Source of the DNA: Septoria linicola
Lineage: Eukaryota > Ascomycota > Dothideomycetes > Mycosphaerellales > Mycosphaerellaceae
Direction: 5' to 3'
Assembly: GCA_024114885.1 (NCBI GenBank)
Contig: CP099426.1
Coordinates: 2,232,001-2,296,000 of the forward strand
DNA: 64,000 nucleotides
A program made the position numbers and the translations under genes. Position 1 is the first letter of the stretch. The number at the start of each line of letters is the position of its first letter. Positions 36,667 through 47,159 of this stretch are shown here, in pieces. Below the pieces are notes generated by a model. That model saw only the letters and a list, made by a program, of their open reading frames with translations. It was not told the DNA's origin and did not search any database.

Positions 36667-36945
36667 TAGTAAGGTAAAGGCCTACCTATATACCGTGCTT
36701 AGTAGTTTTAGTATAAAAGCAAGGTAGTAGCTCGTTTCTAAGATAGGAATGTTTACTCTACTTAATTAATTCAATGTCCTATAGTCCTAGTATAGGCTCT
36801 TAGTCTTAGGACTACTATTTTGAGCTCGTTACTACTAGTTAATTAACGTATTACAAGACTATTACTCTCTGAACAGGTCTTGTTCTATAGCGACTACTCT
36901 TATACCTACCTAGGAGGTTAGTATTAGGGTAGTTATTATCTATTA
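36667..36945 (+). repeat. Gypsy 5' LTR, copy C (279 bp)
   Basis: TAGTAAGG...CTATTA; one base shorter than the other two LTRs because of a missing A in the AAGGCTCTTAG stretch. It retains GAACAGGTCTTGTTC. Confidence 0.93.
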
Positions 36946-37461
36946 ATAGAGCTAAAGGTAGGGCTATCTCTTCTCTCTTATACTAGAACTAGAAGTATAG
37001 AGGGTAGATAGTAGCCTTAAAGCGAGAACTAATATACTATAAATATTAATAAGAGGCCTAAAAGAAGCCTACGTAAGAGGCGACTTAAAGAGCTATAATA
37101 ATATAGAAGCCTCTAGAATATAGATATCGCTCTAACCTAGAAAAGTAATAAACCTCTAGTACCTCTTAGTACGGATCTATTTAGTAATTATCGGATAGAT
37201 AGTAAGGCGACTTACTATATTAGAGATTTACTTAGGGTCTCTATGCCTATAATAGTCTTCGATTAGACTCTAGTTTAGCGTAAAAACGCTCTCGTTCGGA
37301 TAGCGTAGAGGCTATAGGATAGGCTAGACCTATCTAGGTAATCTCGTATCCTCTAGTATATAGATCGCTTAGAATAAGCCCTAGTACGGCGTTAGACGCT
37401 AATCGTTTAGCTAAGAACACTAATTACGTCTAAGGCCCCGGACCCGGTATATAGTATAGGC
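36946..37461 (+). other. Gypsy leader, copy C, left of the Copia insertion
   Basis: Non-coding leader matching 29126-29640 of copy B. It ends with TAGGC (37457-37461), the target duplication repeated at 52000-52004. Confidence 0.75.
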
Positions 37462-37738
37462 TGTTAAGAATGTATCCTAGATGTTTAGTCTAGATATAGA
37501 CTTCTAAGTATAGTTCTAGATACCTAAGGCATCTACCTAAGGCTTAGTAAGAGGTATATCTTGCTTCTCTTTCTTCTCTTCTTAGATAACTAACTTAATT
37601 AACTTTATATTTGGTTCCTAGTATATTACTACTATACTATATATATAAGTTAGTTTAAGATTAATCCTCTATTCTTCTTTACTACGCTATACCCTCCTTG
37701 ACATTATATAGTATATAATACGCCCTCTACTTTTAATA
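37462..37738 (+). repeat. Copia element 2, 5' LTR (277 bp)
   Basis: TGTTAAGAATG...CTTTTAATA. It differs from the 3' LTR by RIP-type transitions in the stretches compared, for example TGTATCC here against TATATCC there. Confidence 0.95.
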
Positions 37739-37755
37739 GGTTATAAGCCCGGGTT
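37739..37755 (+). other. Copia primer binding site, element 2
   Basis: GGTTATAAGCCCGGGTT starts directly after the 5' LTR. With the single RIP change TAA back to TGA, it is complementary to the anticodon stem-loop of initiator tRNA-Met, as in Copia-type elements that use a half-tRNA primer. Confidence 0.78.
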
Positions 37756-37859
37756 TGTGTACTAAATAGGAGTAACCTATATTAGTATAGGTTACTTATA
37801 TCCCTTATAGTTTGTAGAAAACATTTAGAGCCTAGAAGTTTCCCTAACTATATTACTAA

Positions 37860-40548
37860 CGAAGCTAGTTTGCACCTAGTAGTATATAAGTTAGTAAAGA
37901 TCTCTATAAGATAGTAGTATGTTTCTACTTTATTAATACCTACCTAGTTCTCTACTATTACACCTAGCATTACTAGAGTTAGAAGAGGCTACTTAGCCTT
38001 CCTACTACCTAGTAATAGAAACTCTACTAAGAGAGAAAGATCTAAGTCTTAGTAATTTCCTAAATACGAGGAATCCCTATCCCTTAGAGCTAGTCTCTCT
38101 ACTATAAGAAATTACTCTTCTCTAGAATCCTTAGCTAGTCTAAAGTATTCTACTAATTATTTATTCTATTTACCTATTTCTATAATAGACTAAGAGGACA
38201 AGAAGAGCTAAAGGATTCTAATCCTAGATAGAACTAACTAGAAGAGATAGTTCAAGCTACAGATAGATAAGCTAGAAGGGAAGGACTAGTTCTAGGTAAT
38301 TAGCTAACTAATTGTTAGAGGGAACCTATATATAGTTTAGTAGGACACTAGCCTCTAGATATATATTACTTAGAATTAATACTTCTTAAAAGACAATATA
38401 GTATATAGGTTTAGTATTAGATATAGTATTAGTAAAGATAATAAGATAGAGCTAGAGATATAGTATATTACTATACTAGTAGCTAAGATATAGGTAATTC
38501 TCTAGAACAAGTATAATAGAGTCCTAAAGTCCTATACTATAGGTCTAATTAAGTAGTTTATTATATTTAGGATATTACCTAATAAGATAATTAGGAAAGT
38601 ATAGAGATACCTTAGAGGCCTAGGTAAGAGGATTACTAAGATTAATCCTTAGGAAGCTTACTACTAGAGCTAAGAGAAAAGGCTGAAACATCTCCTATAG
38701 TCCCTACCTATATTATACTAAGTAGCTAAGGATACTATTATAACTTAACTATCCTTAGATATAGATACTATTCTCCTTCTACTTAAGTCCTAAGAGGTAA
38801 GAGACAATCTAGACAAGATAGATATAGGTTTAGCTATATTCTATTCTAGGTAGCTCTACTAAGGAAAGTCTCTACTAATATACTAGCTCTATAAGAAAGG
38901 GAAGTACTAGTTAAAGGATTGTCCTAACCTCCCTACTACTAAGAAACTATCCTAGTAGAGAAATAGTACTAAGAACTAGAAGGACCCTTAAAGATTATTC
39001 CTTAGAGGGAGGGTTAGAAGATCTCCTTTACTAAAAAATACTAGACATATTAAGAAAGCTATCTACAAGTTATTATTATATAATAAGCTAAAGAAGGTTG
39101 TCTAGAAAATAGGTAAGTAGCTTTAAAGGATAGAAAAGTCTAGAAAGCTTCTAAAGAAAGGATTTTCAGCCTAGGAGTCTAGTTCTAGTTCTGATTCTAG
39201 AACTTACTCTAGTTCTAGAAGTAATAATAATTCCCTATTAGAAGATAATAACTAAGATAAGTTAGCCTATTCTATAATTAAGGCTAAAGGCAAGTTGTTA
39301 CTCTAAGAATAGCTCTTAGATTCCTATACCTTATCCTATATAACTAACTAACTATCCTTCTTTAGATTAGTAAAGCTACTAAGGAAGAAAGTATAGATCA
39401 AGGTAGGAGGAGGATACCTTTATATAACCTACTCTAGACTAGTATAGATAAAGAGAATCTTAGAAGGAGAAGTTCTATTTAATAGAGTACTATTTGTTCC
39501 TAATCTTAGAGTAAATCTTATATTATAGGATTAGTTTAGTAAGTAATTTAGAGTCTAGAAGCCTGATTTCACTCTTACCTCCCTAGATAGCTAAATAGTT
39601 ATAAAGACTAAGCTAGTTAGAGGTGTTCTATTTGTTAGTAAGATATTACCTCTCCTATAGGAAAAGTTATATTACTTACTATATAATCCTATAGAGGTTA
39701 ATAATGCCTATACTACCCTATTAGAGAAGGATCTAAAACAGTAGGAGCTATAGTATAGAAGATTTGCATACTTTAGAAGAGGGTTACTCTTAAACCTTTA
39801 TAAAGTTACTAACCTAAAGGAAAGAATTCTAATCTCTAACTAGGAAGAGTATAAGTATAGGATCTATATAATAGGTAAGATAAAGAAACACCTAGGCAAG
39901 TCTATTAAGAGAAGACCTAAAAGACTAGCTCTTATATTAGTAGATATCTATAGACTATTACTATTATTAGTAAAAGGTTTTATATAGTAGCTTAAGATTA
40001 TTAATAACTTCTTAAAAAAGAAATAGGCATTTCTACTTAAGGCTAGATCAGATACACTAACTACTCTTTAGAACTAGAGGATTAAGGTAGAAAGGTAGTT
40101 AGTAGTACTCCTTAAGTCTATAAGGGCTAACAATACTAGAGAGATTACTACTTTAATTAAATAGTAGGAGAAGGACTTTAGAATTACTCTTAAGCTAACT
40201 AAGGCCTATAATTTACTCTAGAATAGAGTAGTTAAGAGGTCTATCTAAATATTAGAGGCCTCTATTAGAGTAATACTTAAAGAAAGTAAGATACCTATTA
40301 AGTTTTAGCTAGAAGCTCTTAAAGTATAGGTATATATAAGGAACAAGCTTCTAAATAGATCTAATATTAAGGGATTCAAGCTCTTACCTAATAAAGCTTT
40401 TAATAGGATCAAACTAATAGTCTCCTACCTTAAGGTATAGGAATATAGAGCTATAGTATATATAGATACAAGAGTATAGCCTTAGTAGGCAAGGAGTAAT
40501 AAACTAATAAATAGAGGAAAGGATACTATATTTATTAGATACTATAAT
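37860..40548 (+). pseudogene. Copia gag-protease-integrase remnant, element 2
   Basis: The 5' part of the Copia polyprotein. At 38878-38935 is a CCHC knuckle with exact C-x2-C-x4-H-x4-C spacing: the codons are TAC, TAT, TAC and TGT, the first three being RIP forms of Cys, Cys and His. A Ser/Asn-rich linker follows near 39180-39240. A protease-like region near 39390-39560 ends in VLFVPNLRVNLI, the typical pre-integrase motif. Integrase-like sequence runs to 40548, including LEALKVQVYIRNKLLNRSN, close to the Copia W-x-EA...Y-x-NR block. The gene is then cut by hAT-I. It is dead through many RIP stops. Confidence 0.88.
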
Positions 40549-41087
40549 AATATAATTAGACGTCGGAATAGGTTAGTACGGGTAGGGTTAGGTCTAAACC
40601 TATATTCTTAGTAATCGATATAGGTTAGGGGGTAACCCGCTAAAGCTTAATAGGTAGTACCTATAACTAGAAAATATAGGTTAGGGCGTATACCTACGTA
40701 GGTACCTATAGGAGTATAGGCATAGGTATACTGAAATCTACGTATATTAAGTATCTAAGTACGTGAAAAGGACGATAGGCGCCGACTACATATGCCGACT
40801 ATAGAGATAAGAGGAAACGAAGGTTTTATAGTATAAAAGTAGAAAGTAATCTTATATCGTTCGCTATAGTTATAATACAATTTGATACCGCGCTTCTACT
40901 ACGTAGCTAGGTATCTCGAAGTAGCCTAAACGCTATTCCTTATACCGAATATAATACGTAGTACTATACTACTTTAAATAACCCTTATTATCTATAACGC
41001 TCTATATACGAAGTATTCTCCGAACGAGCTATATGTCCTTCTACTAGATCGTAACTCGCTTTATATAGATAGCGTAGAGGTTAGCAC

Positions 41088-41137
41088 CTATACAAGTTAG
41101 TATAAGCCGCTAAATAGTAATATAGAAGGATATATAC
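41088..41137 (-). other. Intron 2 of H3v-2 (50 bp)
   Basis: On the minus strand GTATAT (GTATGT in copy 1), branch-point TACTAAC and TATAG. Removing it joins KVFK to SANLYAIY exactly as in H3. It is the one clear intron of the element without the 13-bp units. Confidence 0.88.
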
Positions 41138-41320
41138 TCTTAAAAACCTTCGTTAAATAGAGCTCTACTACCTCTTATAACGCTTCTAGTATAGTGGCCT
41201 AAAAGCGTAGATCCTACTTAAAGCCGTAGGCGACCTCTCTTACTAGTCGCTAGAAGAGAAGCTTGCTAATAAGTAGATCCCTAGTCCTCTAAAATATACG
41301 AATCTCTTATAGAGCTAAAA

Positions 41321-41371
41321 CTATAGTAGATTAGCGTACCGACTATGTTTGCCGACTACGTTTTGACTTAC
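41321..41371 (-). other. Intron 1 of H3v-2 (51 bp) with 13-bp units
   Basis: On the minus strand GTAAGT, two 13-bp units, CGCTAAT and CTATAG. Its position inside the Gly codon before LALQEIR fits the H3 PGT/VALREIR boundary. The units start at 41339 and 41352. Confidence 0.88.
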
Positions 41372-42053
41372 TACCTAGCTTATAGTAATAAGGCTTCCTT
41401 ACTCTCCTTACTACTAGAGCCTTCTTAGAAAGCCTACTAGCTCGCGCCGCGTTCTAAGTATTCGACTATACTTTTAAGATACGGGATTTCTTCTTTATAG
41501 TAAGTTTTGGACCGGCTCTTCTCTTCTTCTTCGTTACTATCTTACGAGGCGCTTTTTGCGTAATAGGCCGCTTTCTATTAAGGCCCTTCCTACTAGTAGT
41601 AGGCCTGTTTAGAGTAGGAGGCTTATTATTCTCCTCTTTAGGCGCGTCTTTATTATCCTCCTCTTTAGGCGCGTATTTATTATTGTCTTTATTATTACTG
41701 TCTTATATATCGATAAGAATTGGATTATTAGCCTATCCTTAAGGCTAGTCGCTAGCTCCCTCTATTTGAATTTACGCTAATAGAGTAGGAGAACGCGATA
41801 CTTAATTAGTAAGGGCGCGTTATTTAGGCGTAAGTGTAGCGGCGTCTTATACGAGACGATTAAAGAAGGCGTAGTTAACTAGAAGTACTATATCGCGCGA
41901 GAACGCGAAAGAATATTAATAATATTATATTTATTTAGAGTTACGGTCGTAAGGTCGAAATTGTAAGGTTTTAATATAGGGCTAGAATTTAGGGTCTAAA
42001 GCCTAAGGTACTAACGACCTCTCTATTCCCTAGAGGAACTCGCTATATATCTA

Positions 42054-42104
42054 CTAAGATAATAGGTTAGAAATATAGTCGGTATCTATAGTCGGTAGAC
42101 TTAC
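42054..42104 (-). other. Intron at the 3' end of H3v-1 (51 bp) with 13-bp units
   Basis: On the minus strand GTAAGT, two 13-bp units, TTCTAAC and CTTAG: a textbook fungal intron. It lies 26 bp beyond the first possible stop of H3v-1, so it is either in a C-terminal extension or in the 3' untranslated region. Confidence 0.75.
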
Positions 42105-42129
42105 GCTTCTACTAAACTATACTACCGTC

Positions 42130-42522
42130 CTAGCTAGTAAACCTTATACGAATACGATAGTATAGCTATAGATCCTTGGCCTATAGTATAACCTACTTTA
42201 TATAGATAGCTAGGAGATTAGATATCTCAAATTTAGTAGTAAGGAACGCTTTAGCTGCCTCTTAGAGGCATTCTAAGGCCGCTAATTAATAGCGTAGCCT
42301 ACTACTAAAAGTAAGAACGATCTCGTAGACAAGCTACTAGAATAGGAGGCGTTAGATATATAGTTCTATTATACCCTATAATTTCTTAATCTAATAAAGC
42401 GTAATAGTACCTAACTTAAGAATACGACGTTTCTACCTACTATTACGAGGTATACGCTTCTAAAGAGTATTCGTTTTTACTATAATAACCTTCTTCCGAG
42501 GCTTAATAGGCTTCTAAGTAGT
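42130..42522 (-). pseudogene. Histone H3-fold gene 1 (H3v-1) in hAT-I, copy 2
   Basis: Second copy of the divergent H3-like gene at 21483-21875, in tandem with H3v-2 and on the same strand. The same landmarks read in order: a basic tail, LGT plus TLRQIKK, IELYI, a QQLVYEIV-like helix 1, LECLQEVAKAF in helix 2, and the AIYIKRV to KDLQL block of helix 3. Agreement between two independently RIPed copies argues that the fold is real, not chance. Start and exact end are uncertain. Confidence 0.83.
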
Positions 42523-42914
42523 ACTATCTAGAATAGCTGCTTTTAGTAGACTATACGATCGTGAACGCTAAGGAGGACTTAAAGGGATCGATACTTGATT
42601 ATCGCTCCTATACGGAGCGTCGTAATCGAAGAACGGTATAAGAAATAAAGGAAAGGGTAGAGATAGGAGGAAGGAAGTAAAGAAAGAAGAAGTAGGTAGT
42701 TAGAAAGATACTGAAACTTACTAAGACGCTATAAGCTATAGAACCTCGGGTCTAAAGAGATACTAAGAAACTTACTAGATCCTACGTCTATACCTAAATA
42801 GGAAGGTACTATATAAGGAAAACTACTACCGACTACGATTACCGACTATAAATCTTATCTTGATTAATTCTAGAAGCGTAGAACTAGAGGATAGTTATAG
42901 TCGATATTAGTTTA

Positions 42915-43640
42915 CTAGATCTATATAATTAGATATTAGTATAGAATAATTAAAAAATAAGCTATTAGTTCTAAGTTATACTAAACCAAGGCCTATTCTA
43001 TTAATAATAAATTATCTATAATACTATAGAAGAGAATATTTTTACTATATATACTAGATATATAAAATATATAAATATAAAGTAGTAATACTCTCTCTCT
43101 TTTCTAAGACTAATTAAAAAGGCTAGTTCTAAAAGATTAGTAGAATCTTCTAAATCTAAAGAAAAACTTTCTCTATAATAGACTTAATAGTAGTATCTCG
43201 TTATTAGGCCTTAAAATATCTTAAAACTAAATATTTATTCTATTAATATATACTATAGGATTCTTAGGATTTATACTATTTTAGTAATCTATTAAGCCTA
43301 TTAACTTATTAAGTAGCTTAAAGAGTTTTAAACCTAGTCTATAGATCGATAGGATAGTTCTTAATATAATAGCTAAAATTATAATATCTCTAGCTAATAT
43401 ATAAGGTTATATATAGTAGAAAAGGTAAGTATAAACAAGTAAGTACTTCTTAAGAAGTTAAGATATCCTTTCTAGAATAAAAGCTAGGTCTCTATAATCT
43501 ACTATTAGTCTTATATAATTAGCCTATACCTCTCTTTTTAAAGTAATCTTTCTTCTATCTAGTAGATATACTATAGAGACCTAGGATAGGCGGACTTAGT
43601 AGATACATTAGCCTATACTATAATATGATCTAATAGTAAA
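42915..43640. other. CpG-free AT-rich spacer inside hAT-I, copy 2
   Basis: About 730 bp between the H3 pair and gene A, almost without CpG. It has possible inverted ends TTTACTAGATC (42911) and GATCTAATAGTAAA (43627-43640). It is either a divergent-promoter region or a small element captured before the two hAT-I copies separated. No gene was seen. Confidence 0.5.
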
Positions 43641-44237
43641 GTGCCGACTATATATGCCGATAACTAATATTATCTAAAAAGCTATATTAAAGTATCTAGG
43701 GGCGGACCTGCCTTGACGTTACTCCTACTTAGTTAGCCCTTAGACCCTAGATTTCCCTACTTCCTATAAATTCTAAACCTCGCTTTCTAACTACCTATAC
43801 TTATAACTGAATTCATTACATATTACTATCGCTTGTCTAACCTGCCTAATTCTACTACTATTTAGTAGGTGACTGTTATAGCTATCGAACGCGACACTTT
43901 TAATACTAATTGTCCTAGAAATAGTACGTTAGAAGCGTAAGGTAGAGTCTCTTCCTAAACTCGAGGCGAAACGCGTAAGACTTACTACGATAAGAAAGGA
44001 TATTAAAGACTACTCGATTAATCTAAATACACTACGCGACTACGTACGTACTCAAGCTATAGACGAAGATAGGGCTAAAGTAGACCGAAAACGTAAAGTA
44101 AAGAATCAAGCTTTTAGTCGTTTTAAGGTAAAGCAAATAGCTATACTACTAGGGTAGGACAGCCTCGACAAGGACGCGTAGAAGACGTATATTAATTAAT
44201 AGAAACTAGTCTATAAGGCAAGCTTTACTAAACAACG

Positions 44238-44314
44238 GTAAGTCTCTATTATACTATTATATATATAGTTAGTAAACGTAGTCGGCGTATATAGTTAGCG
44301 CTAATATTATATAG
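44238..44314 (+). other. Intron 1 of gene A (77 bp) with three 13-bp units
   Basis: GTAAGT...GCGCTAAT...TATAG. Removal gives KQR-ERKALKK in frame. The units TAGTTAG, TAGTCGG and TAGTTAG start at 44266, 44279 and 44292, exactly 13 bp apart. Confidence 0.87.
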
Positions 44315-44852
44315 AGAGAGGAAGGCTCTTAAGAAGGTAGAGGAAAAGAAATCTCCTAAAGACCTCGCTTAGGAAGATAAAGAAGGTTAGTATATCGAGC
44401 TCTACCTTCTATATAGGGAGATTAAGAGAAAAGAGGGTATATTAGAAGAATTCGAAAAGGAAGATAGTAGTATATAGGTTTAGGTACTATTAGATCCTTC
44501 TAAGTTAAAGGGAAACTCTATAAACGTTATTATCGATAACCTACTAAGCTTGTCTTAAGAGGAGGACATTTAGGCTAAGTACGCTATTAAGCTGTCTACT
44601 AGTACGCTAGGCTCTACTAACTATAGTAGAGCGACTTATTAATACTAGTATAAGGCAATCGGCGAGTTCTAGTCTAAGATTAAGGCGCTAGACAAACTTA
44701 TAGCTATATAAGTATATAGCGATAGCGTAAGTCTTCCTATCTATTAGAAACTCCTATCTACTAATATAATATAGAGCTCCCCTTTTACGATACCGCGGCT
44801 TCGAGGTCTAGCTATCTTACTTCAGACATTAGTACTAGAAGCCTAAGTTAAG

Positions 44853-44915
44853 GTATGTCTACTAGCTATCTCAAGCGCCGACTATATTTGCCGACTATAT
44901 ACTAATTAACTATAG
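44853..44915 (+). other. Intron 2 of gene A (63 bp) with two 13-bp units
   Basis: GTATGT...ACTAATTAAC...CTATAG, phase 0. The CCGACTA units start at 44878 and 44891. Confidence 0.87.
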
Positions 44916-46124
44916 TCGTATATTACTAATAGCGTTTTGCCTATACCCTACGACATCTTTCAGATAGAACACCGAGCTATACTACGTAATGTTCTTAGCT
45001 AGAAGCCCTCCTTCGTTAATTACTTCTTAATCCTTATCGAGTATCTTAGATAGCTAATTCCTACTAACTACGATTAGAATACCTACGGATTCTCTATACC
45101 TACTATATCTATATAGTAGAGACAAAACGCGAAGCTTACCTATAGTATATTTAACAAACAATATATACTTGATAAGAAAGAGACTTTGCTCGAAGCTATA
45201 GTCGAGAGTCTAGTTTAAGCTAGATTTAAGAGCGAGCGAGCTAGTATTAGCTTTTCGTCTATTATTACGGATCTAATAGATCCTAGCGTACTTGATCTAG
45301 AGATTAGTACCGAGTTCTTAACTAGTCTATCGTTAGCGGACAAGAGGCTTCACTACGTCTAATTAGTATAATTTAGGCTTCTCTATAAGTAAGAACTACT
45401 ACGGACGTCGTACTAGGGTAAAGTTATAGCGTGTTTTATAGATAGTCTAGGGCTCCCCTCTTTCTTACTTTTGTAATTCAGTCTGCCTTTATCTTCTTCA
45501 ACTCTTCTAGTTTCAATACTACTACCTATAAACACGCTACCTTTATAGCGAAATCTATCGCTAGCTACTAGAGGACTTAGGTCTAGTGCTCGACTAAGAT
45601 AACGATATTAAGATAGCGTTTTTAGAGACTCTTTATAATTCGAATCTAGTCCGATAGTACTCTCTACGCTACGATATACAGTATTAGAGTAGAGCTCTAG
45701 TAGACTACCTACTACCTCTAAAATTCTAATTAATATACTTACGTCTTCTCTAGACTAGACTTAAGTAAATAGGGTATATCTATAGTAGAAAGAGTATAAA
45801 ACGGACTTTAGAGACTAGTATATACGACGATAGTAGGAGGTACAAGGTCGCTATAAGTATAAGTTTAGGATATAAAAGACTATACCTATTAAATAAAAGA
45901 GTACCTATTCCTCCTAGGTCTAGAAGTTTTTCGACTAGAGGATTAATATCGAGGATACCTCGCTAAAAGTAGTCTACTAAGGTTACGAGACCTCTTTAGC
46001 CTATCTAGGCCTCCGTATTAGTATAAGTAGTCTTAGTTCTTATCTTCGAACTAAGGAGTACGTATAGGTATTTAAGAGAAAAGGGATACTACTAGAGTAT
46101 ATCTAGTAGTATAAAGACTATTAT

Positions 46125-46178
46125 ATAAGTTCCTACCGACTACGTTTACTGACTACGTTATTAAGCTTATATAGTTAG
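46125..46178 (+). other. Intron 1 of hAT-I transposase (50-54 bp) with 13-bp units
   Basis: The 5' site is ATAAGT, a TG-to-TA form of GTAAGT. The 3' end is TATAG (46174) or TTAG (46178); the latter gives phase 0. The units start at 46136 and 46149. Confidence 0.72.
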
Positions 46179-47093
46179 GCTCGAAATCGTAAGGGTTACC
46201 TCGGCGACCTAGACCTAAGTATTAATAACTTCCCTATAGTATCTATATAAATAATCGTAGTATATAGCCTACTACTTAATTTCTTCGAGAATCCCGTAGT
46301 CTGCCGTATATATATATACCTTAACCTCGGTCTCGAAATACCTTTCCGCTCTAGTAAGACGATTAAGGCTCTTCTTCGAGAGGTCTAAGAGAGGTCCGAG
46401 GAAGATCTAAAGGCTATACTAGCTAGAACCTCTAAGGTTACTATCGTAGTCGATAGCTAGTAGTCTAGCGGTATAAAAGCTTTATTCCTTACTATCCGTA
46501 CCTACTAGATCGATACTAAATAGGTATAGTACGAGGCGATGTTAGACTTTCCCTACGTTACTAGTAGATATACTAGAGAGCGACTTTCGAAATTACTCTT
46601 TAATATATTATAAAGGTTTAGCCTCGGAGACCGACTAATCGCTCTTATATACGATAACGCTAGAAACAATAGTATACTCTATAGGTCTATATACGTCTTA
46701 CTAGTATCTATTCGATTAGTACTAACGTAAGCTAGTATTAAGGCTATCGGCCTTTACTTAATAGAGTATAGCGTGAAAATCGTAAAGCCTTCTATTTCGA
46801 TCGAAGAGCTTATAGAGCTAGTAGTACTAGATATTTAACTAGATAAGGCAAATCTCTTCTCTAATATTAAGGCTATTAAGCCTACTACGCTAGCTACGAT
46901 TCTAGAACGGTTTCCGTGTTTTGCTTACGTAATATAGCTTACTATAAAGGCCTTTTTTATATAACTACAAATAATGCCGATTAACGATCTATAAGAGTTT
47001 TAGGATAATAAGAAAGATTAACGAGCCCTAGAAAGGTTTTAAAAGACTAATATAGTAGCTTCTCTTAAAGGACTACCTAAACTTTTGTTTAAG

Positions 47094-47159
47094 GTATATC
47101 GTAGTTATAGTCGACGATCGTAGTCGGCAAGTATAGTCGGCGCTTATTAATCGTCCTAG
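47094..47159 (+). other. Intron 2 of hAT-I transposase (66 bp) with three 13-bp units
   Basis: GTATAT...TTATTAAT...CCTAG. The units TAGTCGA, TAGTCGG and TAGTCGG start at 47108, 47121 and 47134. Confidence 0.75.

Larger units (their letters stand above)
41002..41864 (-). pseudogene. Histone H3-fold gene 2 (H3v-2) in hAT-I, copy 2
   Basis: Second copy of the three-exon H3-like gene at 22141-23003. Introns are 41321-41371 and 41088-41137 on the minus strand, and both restore the H3 frame. Exon 3 keeps more original codons here: KRVTI, two TAGs, KDI, then LVRRILRI. The tail contains a doubled acidic unit (APKEEDNKD and APKEENNK) followed by a long Lys/Arg-rich stretch (TKKKRRSGLKL). The first possible stop after the fold is the TAG at 41004-41002. 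Readable frame continues beyond it, so a C-terminal extension cannot be excluded. Confidence 0.9.
43903..45362 (+). pseudogene. hAT-I gene A, unknown protein, copy 2
   Basis: About 440 codons in three exons; the product is not recognised. The start is a guess: former ATG codons (now ATA) lie at 43903 and 43921. Exon 1 is basic, with VRLTTIRKDI and DRKRKVKNQAF, then LGWDSLDKDAWKTY. Intron 44238-44314 splits an Arg codon and restores frame. Exon 2 is Lys/Glu-rich, then mixed, to about AWVKV. Intron 44853-44915 is phase 0. Exon 3 contains YDIFQIEHRAILRN and WNTYGFSIP and ends LADKRLHYV with TAA at 45360-45362. It could be an accessory transposition protein or a captured host gene. Frame continuity across two introns supports a real gene. 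Confidence 0.65.
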
